A stretch of DNA of 64,000 bases, taken from NCBI GenBank assembly GCA_965197675.1, contig OZ240221.1, positions 2,818,204 through 2,882,203 of the forward strand, in the 5' to 3' direction. The translations under genes and the position numbers were made by a program. This DNA comes from G965197675 sp965197675. Lineage in GTDB: Bacteria > Chloroflexota > Dehalococcoidia > Plut-88900. Shown piece by piece: positions 1 to 8,438 of the stretch. Each line of letters starts with the position of its first letter. Position 1 is the stretch's first letter. The notes beneath the pieces were generated by a model. The model was not told the origin of the DNA. It was given only the letters and a program-made list of their open reading frames with translations, and ran no database searches.

Positions 1-914
1 CTCTTCAGCTACAGCTAAAGCAACAGATACTGAAAGAGCAGCTTGAGAGGATAGGTGAGATTGATTCTCCCTATGTTCCCCCCACCCTCCCCTCTCCTGA
101 TCCGTGGCATTACAGAAACCACGCCCGGTTCTCGACCGACAAGCAGGGTCGGTTGGGATTTATCCGCTCTGATGGAAACGGGTTTCTGCCGATAGAGTAT
201 TGTCACCTCATGCAGCCAGAGATCAATTCAGTATTAGCCCAGCTACAAGGCAAATGCCCGAATGTTCATCAGGTCTCAGTAAGGTATGGCATCGGTTCGG
301 GGGAGTTTCTGATCCAGCCACCCCACGACGATGTAGAAGTTGAGAATGGGCAGCATCATTTCACCGAGGTGTTGTTTGGCTATCGGTTCAGGGTATCCGG
401 TCCCTCCTTTTTTCAGGTGAACACCGCCCAAACAGAGCGCATGATAGGCGCCGTGCGAGACCGCCTAACCCTAGATGGAGCCGATGTATTGGTGGATGCC
501 TATGCCGGGGTGGGCACCTTCTCGATATTGCTAGCGCCCTATGTAAGAAAGGTGTACGCGATAGAAGAGTCAGCCTCAGCTATAGAGGACGCGAAAGCGA
601 ACTGCGCTCCCTTCAAGAATATAGATCTGGTTTTGGGCAAGACCGAGTTGATATTGCCGCAGATGAGGGAGAGGCCAGATGCTCTAATCCTGGATCCACC
701 TCGAGTGGGGTGCGATAAGAGGGTACTGAAGGCAATCCTGGAGAATCCACCATCAAGAGTGGTTTACGTTTCCTGCGACCCCGCCACCTTGTCAAGAGAC
801 CTCAATATTTTATGTGAAGACGGTTATCGCTTGAAAGAGGCGCTTCCGGTGGATATGTTTCCTCAGACCTACCACATCGAAACCGTCGCTACCCTGGAAC
901 GAAGGGCGCAGTAG
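1..914 (+). CDS. rlmD: 23S rRNA/tRNA (uracil-5-)-methyltransferase, RlmD/TrmA family (5' end missing)
   Basis: SAM-dependent RNA m5U methyltransferase. The frame is open from base 3 at the window edge, so the N-terminal part, including any TRAM domain, lies outside; about 303 residues are visible. Family marks, counted from the edge: WHYRNHARF near residue 40 (the substrate-domain W-YRNK-like motif), the SAM-binding DAYAGVGTFSILLAPY near 165, LDPPRVGCD near 230, and the catalytic-cysteine motif VSCDPATLSRD near 257, whose Cys attacks C6 of the uracil. The C-terminus ends normally in a family-like VDMFPQTYHIETV motif. Which uracil is modified (RlmD, RlmC or TrmA type) cannot be told from this fragment. 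The maf gene follows within about 12 bases. Confidence 0.9.
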   Translation, partial: LQLQLKQQILKEQLERIGEIDSPYVPPTLPSPDPWHYRNHARFSTDKQGRLGFIRSDGNGFLPIEYCHLMQPEINSVLAQLQGKCPNVHQVSVRYGIGSGEFLIQPPHDDVEVENGQHHFTEVLFGYRFRVSGPSFFQVNTAQTERMIGAVRDRLTLDGADVLVDAYAGVGTFSILLAPYVRKVYAIEESASAIEDAKANCAPFKNIDLVLGKTELILPQMRERPDALILDPPRVGCDKRVLKAILENPPSRVVYVSCDPATLSRDLNILCEDGYRLKEALPVDMFPQTYHIETVATLERRAQ

Positions 915-926
915 AGAGGCAACGCC

Positions 927-1598
927 ACGAGCACTAAAGCCCCACATCTGGTTCTGGCCTCATCGTCGCCGAGACGCAAAGAGCTTCTGTCAGCGTTGAA
1001 TGTTCCATTCGTCGTCGCACCACCTGACGTAGCTGAACAATTGCCTGACCGAGCTACCAACTCTGAAGAGCTTGCTCAAGCCCTCGCACTACAAAAAGTG
1101 CAAAGTGCATGGGAGAAGCATCCAAACGCATCCTTGCTGGGAGCAGATACCATTGTGATCCTGAACGGGCGGATCATGGGAAAACCGCGTGGGGCTGAAG
1201 AGGCTCGGGAGATGCTGTTAGCTCTCCGCGACAAACCACACCAGGTAACAACCGGACTGGCCATTATCTCTCCCGCCCTCGAAACTCCTCAGAAGATATA
1301 CGTCTCTACAACTGTCACTATGCGATGCTATTCCTCTGAGGAGATAGACGGCTACGTCTCCTCCGGCGACCCACTGGACAAGGCTGGGGCATACGCAGTA
1401 CAGAACGAGTCCTTCCATCCGGCTGAGCGTGTCGACGGGTGCTATTTCAATGTGGTTGGGCTTCCAGTGTGTGAACTCGTGGAAATGCTTGCGAAGATAG
1501 GTTTGGCATCGAAACCTGATGCATCGTTAGCGCTGGCCTGTCAGTACTCTCAATGTCCTCTCGGACGCATAACGTTCCAAGAAATGAGAAACCCATGA
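927..1598 (+). CDS. maf: Maf-family nucleotide pyrophosphatase (house-cleaning NTPase), non-canonical start
   Basis: Maf/YhdE-like pyrophosphatase that hydrolyses non-canonical or m5-modified NTPs. The conserved N-terminal motif VLASSSPRRKELL is encoded at 951-989. Further motifs are LLGADTIVILNGRIMGKP near residue 70 and the strongly conserved SGDPLDKAGAYAVQ near 150. No ATG, GTG or TTG lies between the in-frame stop at 912 and the SSSPRR motif; the first TTG (996) would delete it. ACG at 927 sits 7 nt after GAGAGG and gives S-T-K-A-P-H-L before the motif, so I place the start there. CTG 948 is an alternative without a Shine-Dalgarno. The C-terminus is about 20 residues longer than usual and overlaps the next gene by ATGA. 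Confidence 0.85.
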   Translation, partial: TSTKAPHLVLASSSPRRKELLSALNVPFVVAPPDVAEQLPDRATNSEELAQALALQKVQSAWEKHPNASLLGADTIVILNGRIMGKPRGAEEAREMLLALRDKPHQVTTGLAIISPALETPQKIYVSTTVTMRCYSSEEIDGYVSSGDPLDKAGAYAVQNESFHPAERVDGCYFNVVGLPVCELVEMLAKIGLASKPDASLALACQYSQCPLGRITFQEMRNP

Positions 1599-2275
1599 AC
1601 TTGCTCCATCTAATCACGCGGCTAAGGAGCAATGCAGCCAGGGAAGGGCCTGCCCTGACCTCCGGCCCTGTACTGCCTCCCGGACAGGTGGCCATCGAGA
1701 AATGGCCGGTTTTCACAGCCGGCGCCACTCCCAAAATCGACATATCAACGTGGAAGCTTGCGCTGACCGGGTTAGTAGAAAACAGCATCGAACTTAGCCA
1801 TCAAGAGATCCTCAGTCTGCCAAAGAAAACCGTCCAGGCCAACTTCCACTGCGTTACTGGCTGGAGTCGACTGGATAACAGGTGGGAAGGAGTAGGCGTC
1901 AGGGAGCTGATAGAGCAAGCAAAGCCCAGACTCGAAGCCAGGTACGTGCTAGTCCATTGCTACGGCGGCTACACAACCAATCTACCCCTGAGAATCTTGC
2001 TGGACCATGACACTCTACTAGCCTTTCTACATAACGGAAAGGAGTTGACCCCAGAGCACGGTTGGCCTCTTCGTTTGGTGATCCCCAAACGTTACGCGTG
2101 GAAGAGCGCCAAGTGGGTACGAGAGTTGGAATTCATGGATGAAGAAGAGCTTGGTTTCTGGGAGATACGAGGCTATCATAACGATGGAGACCCCTGGAAG
2201 GAAGAGCGTGTCCTGAGCTCCCTATCTCTTTCTCCCTCGGGGCTTGAGGTGTCTCAGCTCACCTGGTTCGACTAG
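1595..2275 (+). CDS. Molybdopterin-dependent oxidoreductase domain protein (sulfite oxidase / MsrP-like fold)
   Basis: 226-residue protein of the oxidoreductase molybdopterin-binding domain family (COG2041). The start overlaps the maf stop as ATGA. The hallmark is HCVTGWS near residue 88, where the Cys is the expected Mo ligand, preceded by LTGLVENSIELSHQEILSLP and followed by VLVHCYGGYTTNLPL. PEHGWPLRLVIPKRYAWKS near 152 and the GFWEIRGYHNDGDPW end are typical of MsrP-like proteins. No twin-arginine signal peptide, transmembrane segment or C-terminal dimerisation domain is seen, so it is probably a single-domain cytoplasmic form. Substrate unknown. The last roughly 15 codons lie inside the dispersed repeat that also occurs near 7920, so the C-terminus may be repeat-derived. 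Confidence 0.85.
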   Translation: MNLLHLITRLRSNAAREGPALTSGPVLPPGQVAIEKWPVFTAGATPKIDISTWKLALTGLVENSIELSHQEILSLPKKTVQANFHCVTGWSRLDNRWEGVGVRELIEQAKPRLEARYVLVHCYGGYTTNLPLRILLDHDTLLAFLHNGKELTPEHGWPLRLVIPKRYAWKSAKWVRELEFMDEEELGFWEIRGYHNDGDPWKEERVLSSLSLSPSGLEVSQLTWFD

Positions 2276-2690
2276 CTCACCATGAGCGGGAGGGTGTTGT
2301 ATATACGCTCACTCTGAGCCTGTCGAAGAGTCACCCTGAGCTTAAAGTTTACCCTGAGCGTAGTCGAAGGGAAGGGTGCCCTCGCTCCTGTGCCCTCAGC
2401 CCCGTGCCCCCTTCTTTCCCGTCATTCCCGTGCTTGACACGAGAATCCAGGGGAGGGGTGTTACACTCGAAATGTGAATTCGCCTTCCAGTTTCCACGGG
2501 GACGGCGCAGGCAGGGACATGCATCCCTCTGGCAGAGAGGTTGAGGGGCCTGTCCTCAGCTTGACTGGGGAATGTTCCCCCACATACAAAAACCTACCTG
2601 GGCGGGTGGGTGGGACCAAGGCCTTTGCCTTTCTGTGACAAGCCCTCGAGGGAGAGGGGTGTTGGAGGTGAGGAATCCAGGATGTCCCCC
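2230..2690 (+). repeat. Dispersed repeat, copy 1, left of the MFS array
   Basis: About 0.4 kb of non-coding DNA shared in the same orientation with 7915-8345. Common blocks in order: CCCTCGGGG..TGAGGTGTC with GCTCACCTGGTTC, CTCACCATGAGCGG, GCTCACTCTGAGCCTGTCG, AAGAGTCACCCTGAGC, GTAGTCGAAGGGAAGGGTGC, GTCATTCCCGTGCTTG, GGCGCAGGCAGGG, CCCTCTGGCA, GGGCGGGTGGG and CCTTTGCCTTTCTG. The start overlaps the end of the molybdopterin gene. No further gene is seen in 2276-2698. The two copies bracket the four-gene MFS array. Confidence 0.8.
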
Positions 2691-2698
2691 GCTGCTAA

Positions 2699-3943
2699 TT
2701 ACTGGGAAGCCGTCTGAGGTGTGTACTTCTTCCCAAAGAGCGTCAGCGCTGCGATAAACAGGGATAGTGCAAAGAAAGCCGTCACTATCATTCCCACATC
2801 TAGCTCTCCGGTGGCCTCTTGTAGAAATCCTGCTAACACAGGGCCTATCGCTGCGCCACCCCTCATGGCCACCTCCATCACTCCCACTATAACCGCAATC
2901 TCCCGAAGGCTGATACCAGAAAGCTCAAAGGGTAATGTAAAGATGATGGGGGCATGACCAAAGCCAATGCCGTGCAACACAGCCCAAAAGAACAACAGGG
3001 GGATGGAACCCGTGAGCACTATGCCGGCGGCACTAGCCACGGCGGCAATCCCGAATAGAATCAGCAGTGGCCTTCTTATATCCCTCTTCGATCGTCTCGA
3101 AATGTAGAGGGCCACTATCACGCTGGAGGTCGACTCTACGATGGCAGAAACGGCTAGGATTATCCCAGAGGTAGTCAAGGGAATATCGTGATTATCTAAC
3201 AATAGGGTAGGTAAGAAGGTGATCAACGAGTTGGACATTAAGGCGACCCCTCCCACGGCGATCACCAGTATCCAGACTTCTCGGTACCTGAGTAGGCTGC
3301 GGAGGGGGCTTCCTCTTTCCACAGGTTGCTCTTTATTTTGTTCTTGAGCCGGCCTGTCTCGCCCAATCAATATCCACCCTAAAGAGACCACAAGGAAGAC
3401 GATGCCATAAACCGTGAGGGTAGCTCGCCAGCTGTCATCCAGCCAGATCAAGAGAAAAGGCGTCAGAAGGAACCCGCCCACTGCCGCAGCCCCGAAGGTG
3501 GCATTCACGATGCCGTTCACCAGCAAGAACTCCCTCCTGGGAAACCATTGAGCCGTCAACGTGACGCGGGCCGGATTTCGCGCCACTATGGCAAGGCCAA
3601 ATCCCAACCGACCAAGTATCAACACGGCGAATATCGGGGCCCAGCCTTGAACGAAGATGAAGAAGGTGGACAGTAGCATCACTACCGAAAGGACGAGCTT
3701 TGGCCTAATTCGGGAGAGCCACAAACTCACGGGAATGGCCAAGATAAGATTCCCGATGAGGGCAGAAGAACCGAGCCATCCCTGCTCTGAAGGAGACAGG
3801 TCCAGATCTTCCGATATTCCCGGTAGTAGTATCCCTAAAGAGAGGCTTATCAGAGTGTTAAGGGTGTTGGCCAGCCCCAGGAATATCAGTATCCAAAACC
3901 TGTAGCGTGGATATTCGACTTGAGTTGTTAGTCCTGGTTCCAT
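2699..3943 (-). CDS. MFS transporter, tandem paralogue 4 (last in array)
   Basis: 414-residue 12-TM major facilitator permease, fourth in transcription order of a minus-strand array. The N-terminus carries GILLPGISEDLDLSPSEQGW after TM1 (residues about 37-56), a block shared by all the paralogues. After TM4 comes ARNPARVTLTAQWFPRREF, a cytoplasmic loop also conserved in the array. The central loop near residue 200 is hydrophilic (RDRPAQEQNKEQPVERG). Substrate cannot be inferred; relatives are broadly CynX/NimT-like or organic-anion permeases. The gap to the upstream paralogue is 45 bp, with no clear terminator or Shine-Dalgarno. Confidence 0.85.
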   Translation of the reverse strand: MEPGLTTQVEYPRYRFWILIFLGLANTLNTLISLSLGILLPGISEDLDLSPSEQGWLGSSALIGNLILAIPVSLWLSRIRPKLVLSVVMLLSTFFIFVQGWAPIFAVLILGRLGFGLAIVARNPARVTLTAQWFPRREFLLVNGIVNATFGAAAVGGFLLTPFLLIWLDDSWRATLTVYGIVFLVVSLGWILIGRDRPAQEQNKEQPVERGSPLRSLLRYREVWILVIAVGGVALMSNSLITFLPTLLLDNHDIPLTTSGIILAVSAIVESTSSVIVALYISRRSKRDIRRPLLILFGIAAVASAAGIVLTGSIPLLFFWAVLHGIGFGHAPIIFTLPFELSGISLREIAVIVGVMEVAMRGGAAIGPVLAGFLQEATGELDVGMIVTAFFALSLFIAALTLFGKKYTPQTASQ

Positions 3944-3988
3944 ACGTCAAAGCAGATTCGTCAAAGGTAATTCCTGAGTTTCAAGAAA

Positions 3989-5233
3989 CTAGGGAGATGT
4001 TATCGCCGGTTGCGTCTGAGGCTTGCGAAACAGCATAACCCCACACACCGCCAACGTTAGACCAAAGAGGGAGGTAACCACTAGGGTAAGCTGTAGGTCA
4101 TTGGTAGCCTCCTGCAAGAAACCCGCCAACGAAGGTCCTATGACGCCACCAGTTCTGGATGTCATCTCTATAAATCCTGTTGCGACCGCTATCTCCGCGG
4201 TGGTAATTCCCGGCAGCTCGAAGGGGACCGTCCAGATTATAGGTACCCAAGCAAAGCCCAGACCGTGGACGATGGAGAACAGGACAAGCAGAGGGATAGA
4301 GCCGGTGAGGGACATTCCAACCGCACCGGATACCATGACAGCAGCGAGGATGGGCACCAGAGCCCTTCTCAAATCCCTCTTCACCGTCTTCATTAGGTAG
4401 AAGGCCAGCACAAGGCTGCCAACGGACTCGGCTACCCCTGCTACAGATAGGATGCCTCCCGATGTGGGAAGTGAGATATCGTGGTTATCCAGCACCAGGG
4501 TAGGCCAGAAGGTGTAGAAGGATCCCCACATCAGCATGACCCCAAGGTGCCCTATGGCCAGCAACCACACCTCCTTGTATCGCAGAACGGTCTTGAGCAG
4601 CGCTAGGCGAGTAGGCACTATTTGACTCGCTGAATCTTGAGCGACTTCCCTCTCCCGTCCCAATACGAGCCACGCTAGAACCACCACCACGTGCACGATG
4701 CTATAGATTACTAGCATTCCTCGCCAGCTATCGCTCAGCAATATCAGTATCAGCGGAGTCAGGGCTAGCCCCACCAGCGCACCAACACCAAAAGTGGAAT
4801 TGACCGATGCATTGACGACTACAATCTCTCGCCTGGGAAACCACTGTGCGGTCAATACAGCCCTAAGGGGATGGCGGGCTGCGGCCGATAATCCGAACAT
4901 CATTCGCCCCAATAGAAGCGCTACAAACACGGGGCTCCAGGCTTGGATGAAGATAGTCAATGCCCCCATCAGCATTACTGCAGCGTAGCTAATTCTCACA
5001 CTCACCCGAGAGATCCACAAGCTCACAGGTAATGCAAAAAGCAGGTTGCCCAGCAGCGCGGAAGAGCCGAGCCATCCCTGCTCCGTTGGGGACAGGTCCA
5101 GGTCCTCCGAGATTCCCGGGAGCATTATTCCCAACGAGAGGAGCATGATGGTAAAGAGAACCATGCTCAAACCGAGGAACGCCAGGATCACGAATCTGTA
5201 TGGGGAATACTCAACAGCAGGGCGTTGAACCAT
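3989..5233 (-). CDS. MFS transporter, tandem paralogue 3
   Basis: 414-residue 12-TM MFS permease, same length as its downstream neighbour. It has the array signatures GIMLPGISEDLDLSPTEQGW near residue 37 and ARHPLRAVLTAQWFPRRE near 120, and GSIPLLVLFSIVHGLGFAW near 315. The helix pattern is intact, with no frameshift. Divergence between paralogues is high outside the signature loops, so the duplications are not recent. Expressed presumably as part of the array from the promoter at 7860-7888; each gap is only about 50 bp. Substrate unknown. Confidence 0.85.
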   Translation of the reverse strand: MVQRPAVEYSPYRFVILAFLGLSMVLFTIMLLSLGIMLPGISEDLDLSPTEQGWLGSSALLGNLLFALPVSLWISRVSVRISYAAVMLMGALTIFIQAWSPVFVALLLGRMMFGLSAAARHPLRAVLTAQWFPRREIVVVNASVNSTFGVGALVGLALTPLILILLSDSWRGMLVIYSIVHVVVVLAWLVLGREREVAQDSASQIVPTRLALLKTVLRYKEVWLLAIGHLGVMLMWGSFYTFWPTLVLDNHDISLPTSGGILSVAGVAESVGSLVLAFYLMKTVKRDLRRALVPILAAVMVSGAVGMSLTGSIPLLVLFSIVHGLGFAWVPIIWTVPFELPGITTAEIAVATGFIEMTSRTGGVIGPSLAGFLQEATNDLQLTLVVTSLFGLTLAVCGVMLFRKPQTQPAITSP

Positions 5234-5285
5234 ATCCAGAATATACGCCCCAGATACCCTTTGCGCAACGATTCCTAATTAAGAG

Positions 5286-6521
5286 CTACGCGGTGGTAGG
5301 AGTAGCAACACCCCCTTGACCCTTTTGTCTCGGAAGCATGAGGCCGCCTAAGATTAGAGAGACTCCACAAGCAGATGTGACTATCAAGGCAGTAGTAAGG
5401 TCGTTGGTAAGCTCTTGCAAGAAGCCGGCCAGCACAGGCCCCAGTGCTGCGCCGCCCCAGTAGTTAAGCTCTAGAAACACTACGGCAACCGCTATCTCTC
5501 GAGGTTTTATTCCCTTGAGCCCAAAGGGCATGGAGAGGATTATGGGGAAAAAGGCCCATCCCAAGCCATGAACCATGTTTAGTATGACTTGCAGTGGAAT
5601 CGAGCCCGTAAGCACCATTCCGATGGATGTTGCGACCAATACCACACCCGATCCCGATAAAATCTCCTTCTGGACGTCTCTTTTAGCCACGTAGAAGGCG
5701 ACGAAGATGCCACCGAGGGCCTCTATGATGCCTGATGTAGCGTGAATAGTCCCGGACACAGTCAGCGAAATATCGTACTTCTGCAGCATCAACGTGGGCC
5801 AGAATGTAGTTATTGACCCCCACAGAATCTCTGCTCCAAAAAGTCCAGCGCTGATGTACCACAGCTCCTTGTACCTAAGAGCGTTTCGTAGGGATCCCCC
5901 AGTCCTTGGTCTGGACCACTTCTGATACTCTTCGGTCTTCCTCTCGCGGCCCACCACCATCCAGACAATCGTTACGGCGAAATACACAATAGCATACAGG
6001 GTTAGGGTTGCCCTCCAGTTATCGTCGAACATCACTAGGAGGAAGGGAGTGAAGAGAAAAGCAAAGCTCCACGCCAGACCGAAGGTGCCATTCATCAGGC
6101 CGTTGGCTATGACTATCTCCCTGGGTGGAAACCACTGGGCAGTCAGCAGTGCCCGAGCGGGCTCTCGAGCCACAAGAGATAGTCCATACAGCCCCCTCCC
6201 AATAATCAACACCAGGAATATTGGAGCCCATCCTTGCACCAGTACAAAAAAAGCCCCTAACGTCAATGTAATGGTGGTGGCGAGACTGGCGTTGAATCTG
6301 GATACCACAAGCGTTAGGGGTATCGCTAGCACTAGGTTGCCAATTAGAGCTGATGATCCCAGCCAGCCCTGTTCGGTAGGTGAAAGCCCCAGATCATCTG
6401 TGATAGAGGGCAGAAGTATCCCCATTGTGAGGGCTATTAGCTGACCTATAGTGTTCGATACCCCCAGAACTGTCAGTATGACAAACCGGTGGCGAGGGTT
6501 GTGGAGGTCTTTCTGTTTCAT
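5286..6521 (-). CDS. MFS transporter, tandem paralogue 2
   Basis: 411-residue 12-TM MFS permease. The signature GILLPSITDDLGLSPTEQGW replaces the more common GISEDLDLSP version. The loop AREPARALLTAQWFPPREI near residue 120 and the charged central loop GRERKTEEYQKWSRP near 195 are nearly shared with paralogue 1, so paralogues 1 and 2 form the closer pair. The C-terminal end is GQGGVATPTTA. Cytoplasmic membrane; substrate unknown. Confidence 0.85.
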   Translation of the reverse strand: MKQKDLHNPRHRFVILTVLGVSNTIGQLIALTMGILLPSITDDLGLSPTEQGWLGSSALIGNLVLAIPLTLVVSRFNASLATTITLTLGAFFVLVQGWAPIFLVLIIGRGLYGLSLVAREPARALLTAQWFPPREIVIANGLMNGTFGLAWSFAFLFTPFLLVMFDDNWRATLTLYAIVYFAVTIVWMVVGRERKTEEYQKWSRPRTGGSLRNALRYKELWYISAGLFGAEILWGSITTFWPTLMLQKYDISLTVSGTIHATSGIIEALGGIFVAFYVAKRDVQKEILSGSGVVLVATSIGMVLTGSIPLQVILNMVHGLGWAFFPIILSMPFGLKGIKPREIAVAVVFLELNYWGGAALGPVLAGFLQELTNDLTTALIVTSACGVSLILGGLMLPRQKGQGGVATPTTA

Positions 6522-6567
6522 TCCGACTGTTTGGGACGAAAGAGACTCAATGGTTGATTTGAAGTCT

Positions 6568-7824
6568 TCAAGCTATGGAAGACTTCTCCCGGGCCACCTG
6601 TTGTCTCATCCTATGCGGCGACAGAGAGAAGCCGGTTATCACCAGCGAAAAGGAGCATAGAGAAGCTACGACTAAGGCTAAGCGAAGGTCTCCAGTAACA
6701 TCCTGTAGAATTCCAGCGAGTATGGGGCCTATCGCTCCACCGGTCCACATACTAGATTGAATGAACCCCATTGCCGCCGCTATCTCTCTGGGCTTTATAC
6801 CCGGCAACTCGAAGGGAATGGTGAAGAGAATTGGTATAAAGGCCCAACCTATGCCATGAAGTATCCACAATACGGCTAACAGAAGCACGTCCCCCGTCAG
6901 TAGCATACCCACAGAGGTGGTTGGAAGGATTATCCCACAAAGGATCAACAGAGGCCTTCTAACGTCCCTCTTCACCAGGTAAATGGATACCAGAATACCG
7001 GCAACGGCCGCCACCAGCGGGTATATGGACTGAAGAGCTCCTGAGGTGGTAAGAGGAACTCCATACTCCTCTAGCATCAGGGTCGGCCAGAAAGTGATTA
7101 GCGCAAAGAAGCCGACCTCTATGCCAATGTATCCGAATCCAATCAGCCACAGATCTCGATAGCTCAGTACATGCCGGAGGGTATCTCGTTTTATTTCCGA
7201 TTCCTCCCACCGCCGATATTCGCTGGTCTTCCTCTCCCGTCCTATTCCCATCCAAAGTATGGTTACCGCGAAATACGCTATGGCGAACGCGGTGAAGGTC
7301 CCTCTCCAACTATCGTCCAGCCAGAGAAGCACGAAAGGGGTCAGTACCAATGCCATGGAGTCGGAGAGCCACACAGCAGTGTTTATGAGGCTGTTGACCA
7401 GCCCAATCTCCTTTCGTGGCACCCACTGAGCAGTAAGAAGCGCTCGAGCAGGCTCCCTGGCGATCATCGATAAGCCAAACATGACTCTACCCAGGATCAG
7501 CACTAAGAAAACCGGCGCCCAACCCTGCATCAACGTGAACCCAACACCAGCCAGTGAAGTCAAGGTAGTAAGGGTCTTAGCGTTGAACCTGGAGAATATT
7601 AGGCTCGTGGGCAGGGCCAAAAGTAGATTGGCCAGCAGAGTCGAAGAGCCTAACCAACCTTGTTTCGTGGGGGATAGGTTCATGTCCTCGGAAATGGCTG
7701 GCAACAGGATCCCAAGGGACATCATTACCAGCCAACCAACTGTGTTCGTCAGGCCATAGGCCGATAGCACTACATACCGGAAGGGGTACTTTTCCTGCGT
7801 GGTTCGATCCATACTCTTCGTCAA
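6568..7824 (-). CDS. MFS transporter, tandem paralogue 1 (first in array)
   Basis: 418-residue 12-TM MFS permease, first in transcription order. Signatures: GILLPAISEDMNLSPTKQGW, AREPARALLTAQWVPRKEI, and the central loop GRERKTSEYRRWEESE. Other starts are possible: MDRTTQEKYPF, four codons in, is also plausible. A promoter-like pair lies just upstream on the minus strand at 7860-7888. All four genes keep their reading frames, so the array is probably functional and not decaying. Confidence 0.85.
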   Translation of the reverse strand: MTKSMDRTTQEKYPFRYVVLSAYGLTNTVGWLVMMSLGILLPAISEDMNLSPTKQGWLGSSTLLANLLLALPTSLIFSRFNAKTLTTLTSLAGVGFTLMQGWAPVFLVLILGRVMFGLSMIAREPARALLTAQWVPRKEIGLVNSLINTAVWLSDSMALVLTPFVLLWLDDSWRGTFTAFAIAYFAVTILWMGIGRERKTSEYRRWEESEIKRDTLRHVLSYRDLWLIGFGYIGIEVGFFALITFWPTLMLEEYGVPLTTSGALQSIYPLVAAVAGILVSIYLVKRDVRRPLLILCGIILPTTSVGMLLTGDVLLLAVLWILHGIGWAFIPILFTIPFELPGIKPREIAAAMGFIQSSMWTGGAIGPILAGILQDVTGDLRLALVVASLCSFSLVITGFSLSPHRMRQQVAREKSSIA

Positions 7825-7859
7825 CGCTTCAAAGTCGCCTGTCGGAGGGCGCGCCCTGA

Positions 7860-7888
7860 AATATACCTTTGCTTAGCACTGAAGGCAA
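7860..7888 (-). promoter_or_regulatory. Putative promoter of the MFS array
   Basis: On the minus strand, TTGCCT (-35, 7883-7888) and TATATT (-10, 7860-7865) are separated by 17 bp, about 36 bp before the first MFS start. Recognised by eye only. Confidence 0.5.
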
Positions 7889-7914
7889 CCACACGAGCGC
7901 CCCAAAATTTCCCG

Positions 7915-8345
7915 GCTCCTTTTCCCTCGGGGGATGAGGTGTCACCGCTCACCTGGTTCCCTTCGGTAAACTCAGGATAAACTCTAAGCTCACCATGAGC
8001 GGGGAGGAAAAGAATCATCCGCTCACTCTGAGCCTGTCGAAGAGTCACCCTGAGCGTAGTCGAAGGGAAGGGTGCCCTCACCCCCTCTATCCCGTCATTC
8101 CCGTGCTTGCCACGGGAATCCAAGGCCTGCCGCGTCTAAATCGGCGCAGGCAGGGCCCTGCATCCCCCTGGCAAGGGGTTTGGGGGATGTGCCCCCAGAT
8201 ACAAGATCCTACTGGGACGGGCGGGTGGGCTCAAGGCTTTTGCCTTTCTGAGACAGCCTCCTGGCGGGAGAGGTTAGAATGAGGAGGCCCCGTCCGTCAT
8301 TCCCGTGCTTGACACTGGAAACTAGGGGGGTTGTAGGTGGGAATC
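7915..8345 (+). repeat. Dispersed repeat, copy 2, right of the MFS array
   Basis: Direct copy of the repeat at 2230-2690, with the same block order. It carries an extra CTTCGGTAAACTCAGG segment near 7960 and ends with another GTCATTCCCGTGCTTGACAC unit near 8296. The blocks CTGAGCCTGTCGAAG and CCTGAGCGTAGTCGAAGGG resemble a short repeat family that also occurs near 60985. No gene is visible in 7825-8438; open frames here are compositional. Confidence 0.8.
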
Positions 8346-8382
8346 CAGGCGTCCAACAATGAGGAACTGAGGCTCGGAGAAA

Positions 8383-8411
8383 TTGTCGTGATTGCTGCCC
8401 TTTGATATAAT
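8383..8411 (+). promoter_or_regulatory. Putative promoter of the VTT-domain gene
   Basis: TTGTCG (8383-8388) and TATAAT (8406-8411) with a 17-bp spacer. The ATG follows 28 nt after the -10 element. Confidence 0.55.
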
Positions 8412-8438
8412 TGGTTCAGACTTTCCAAGGCCAAGTGC

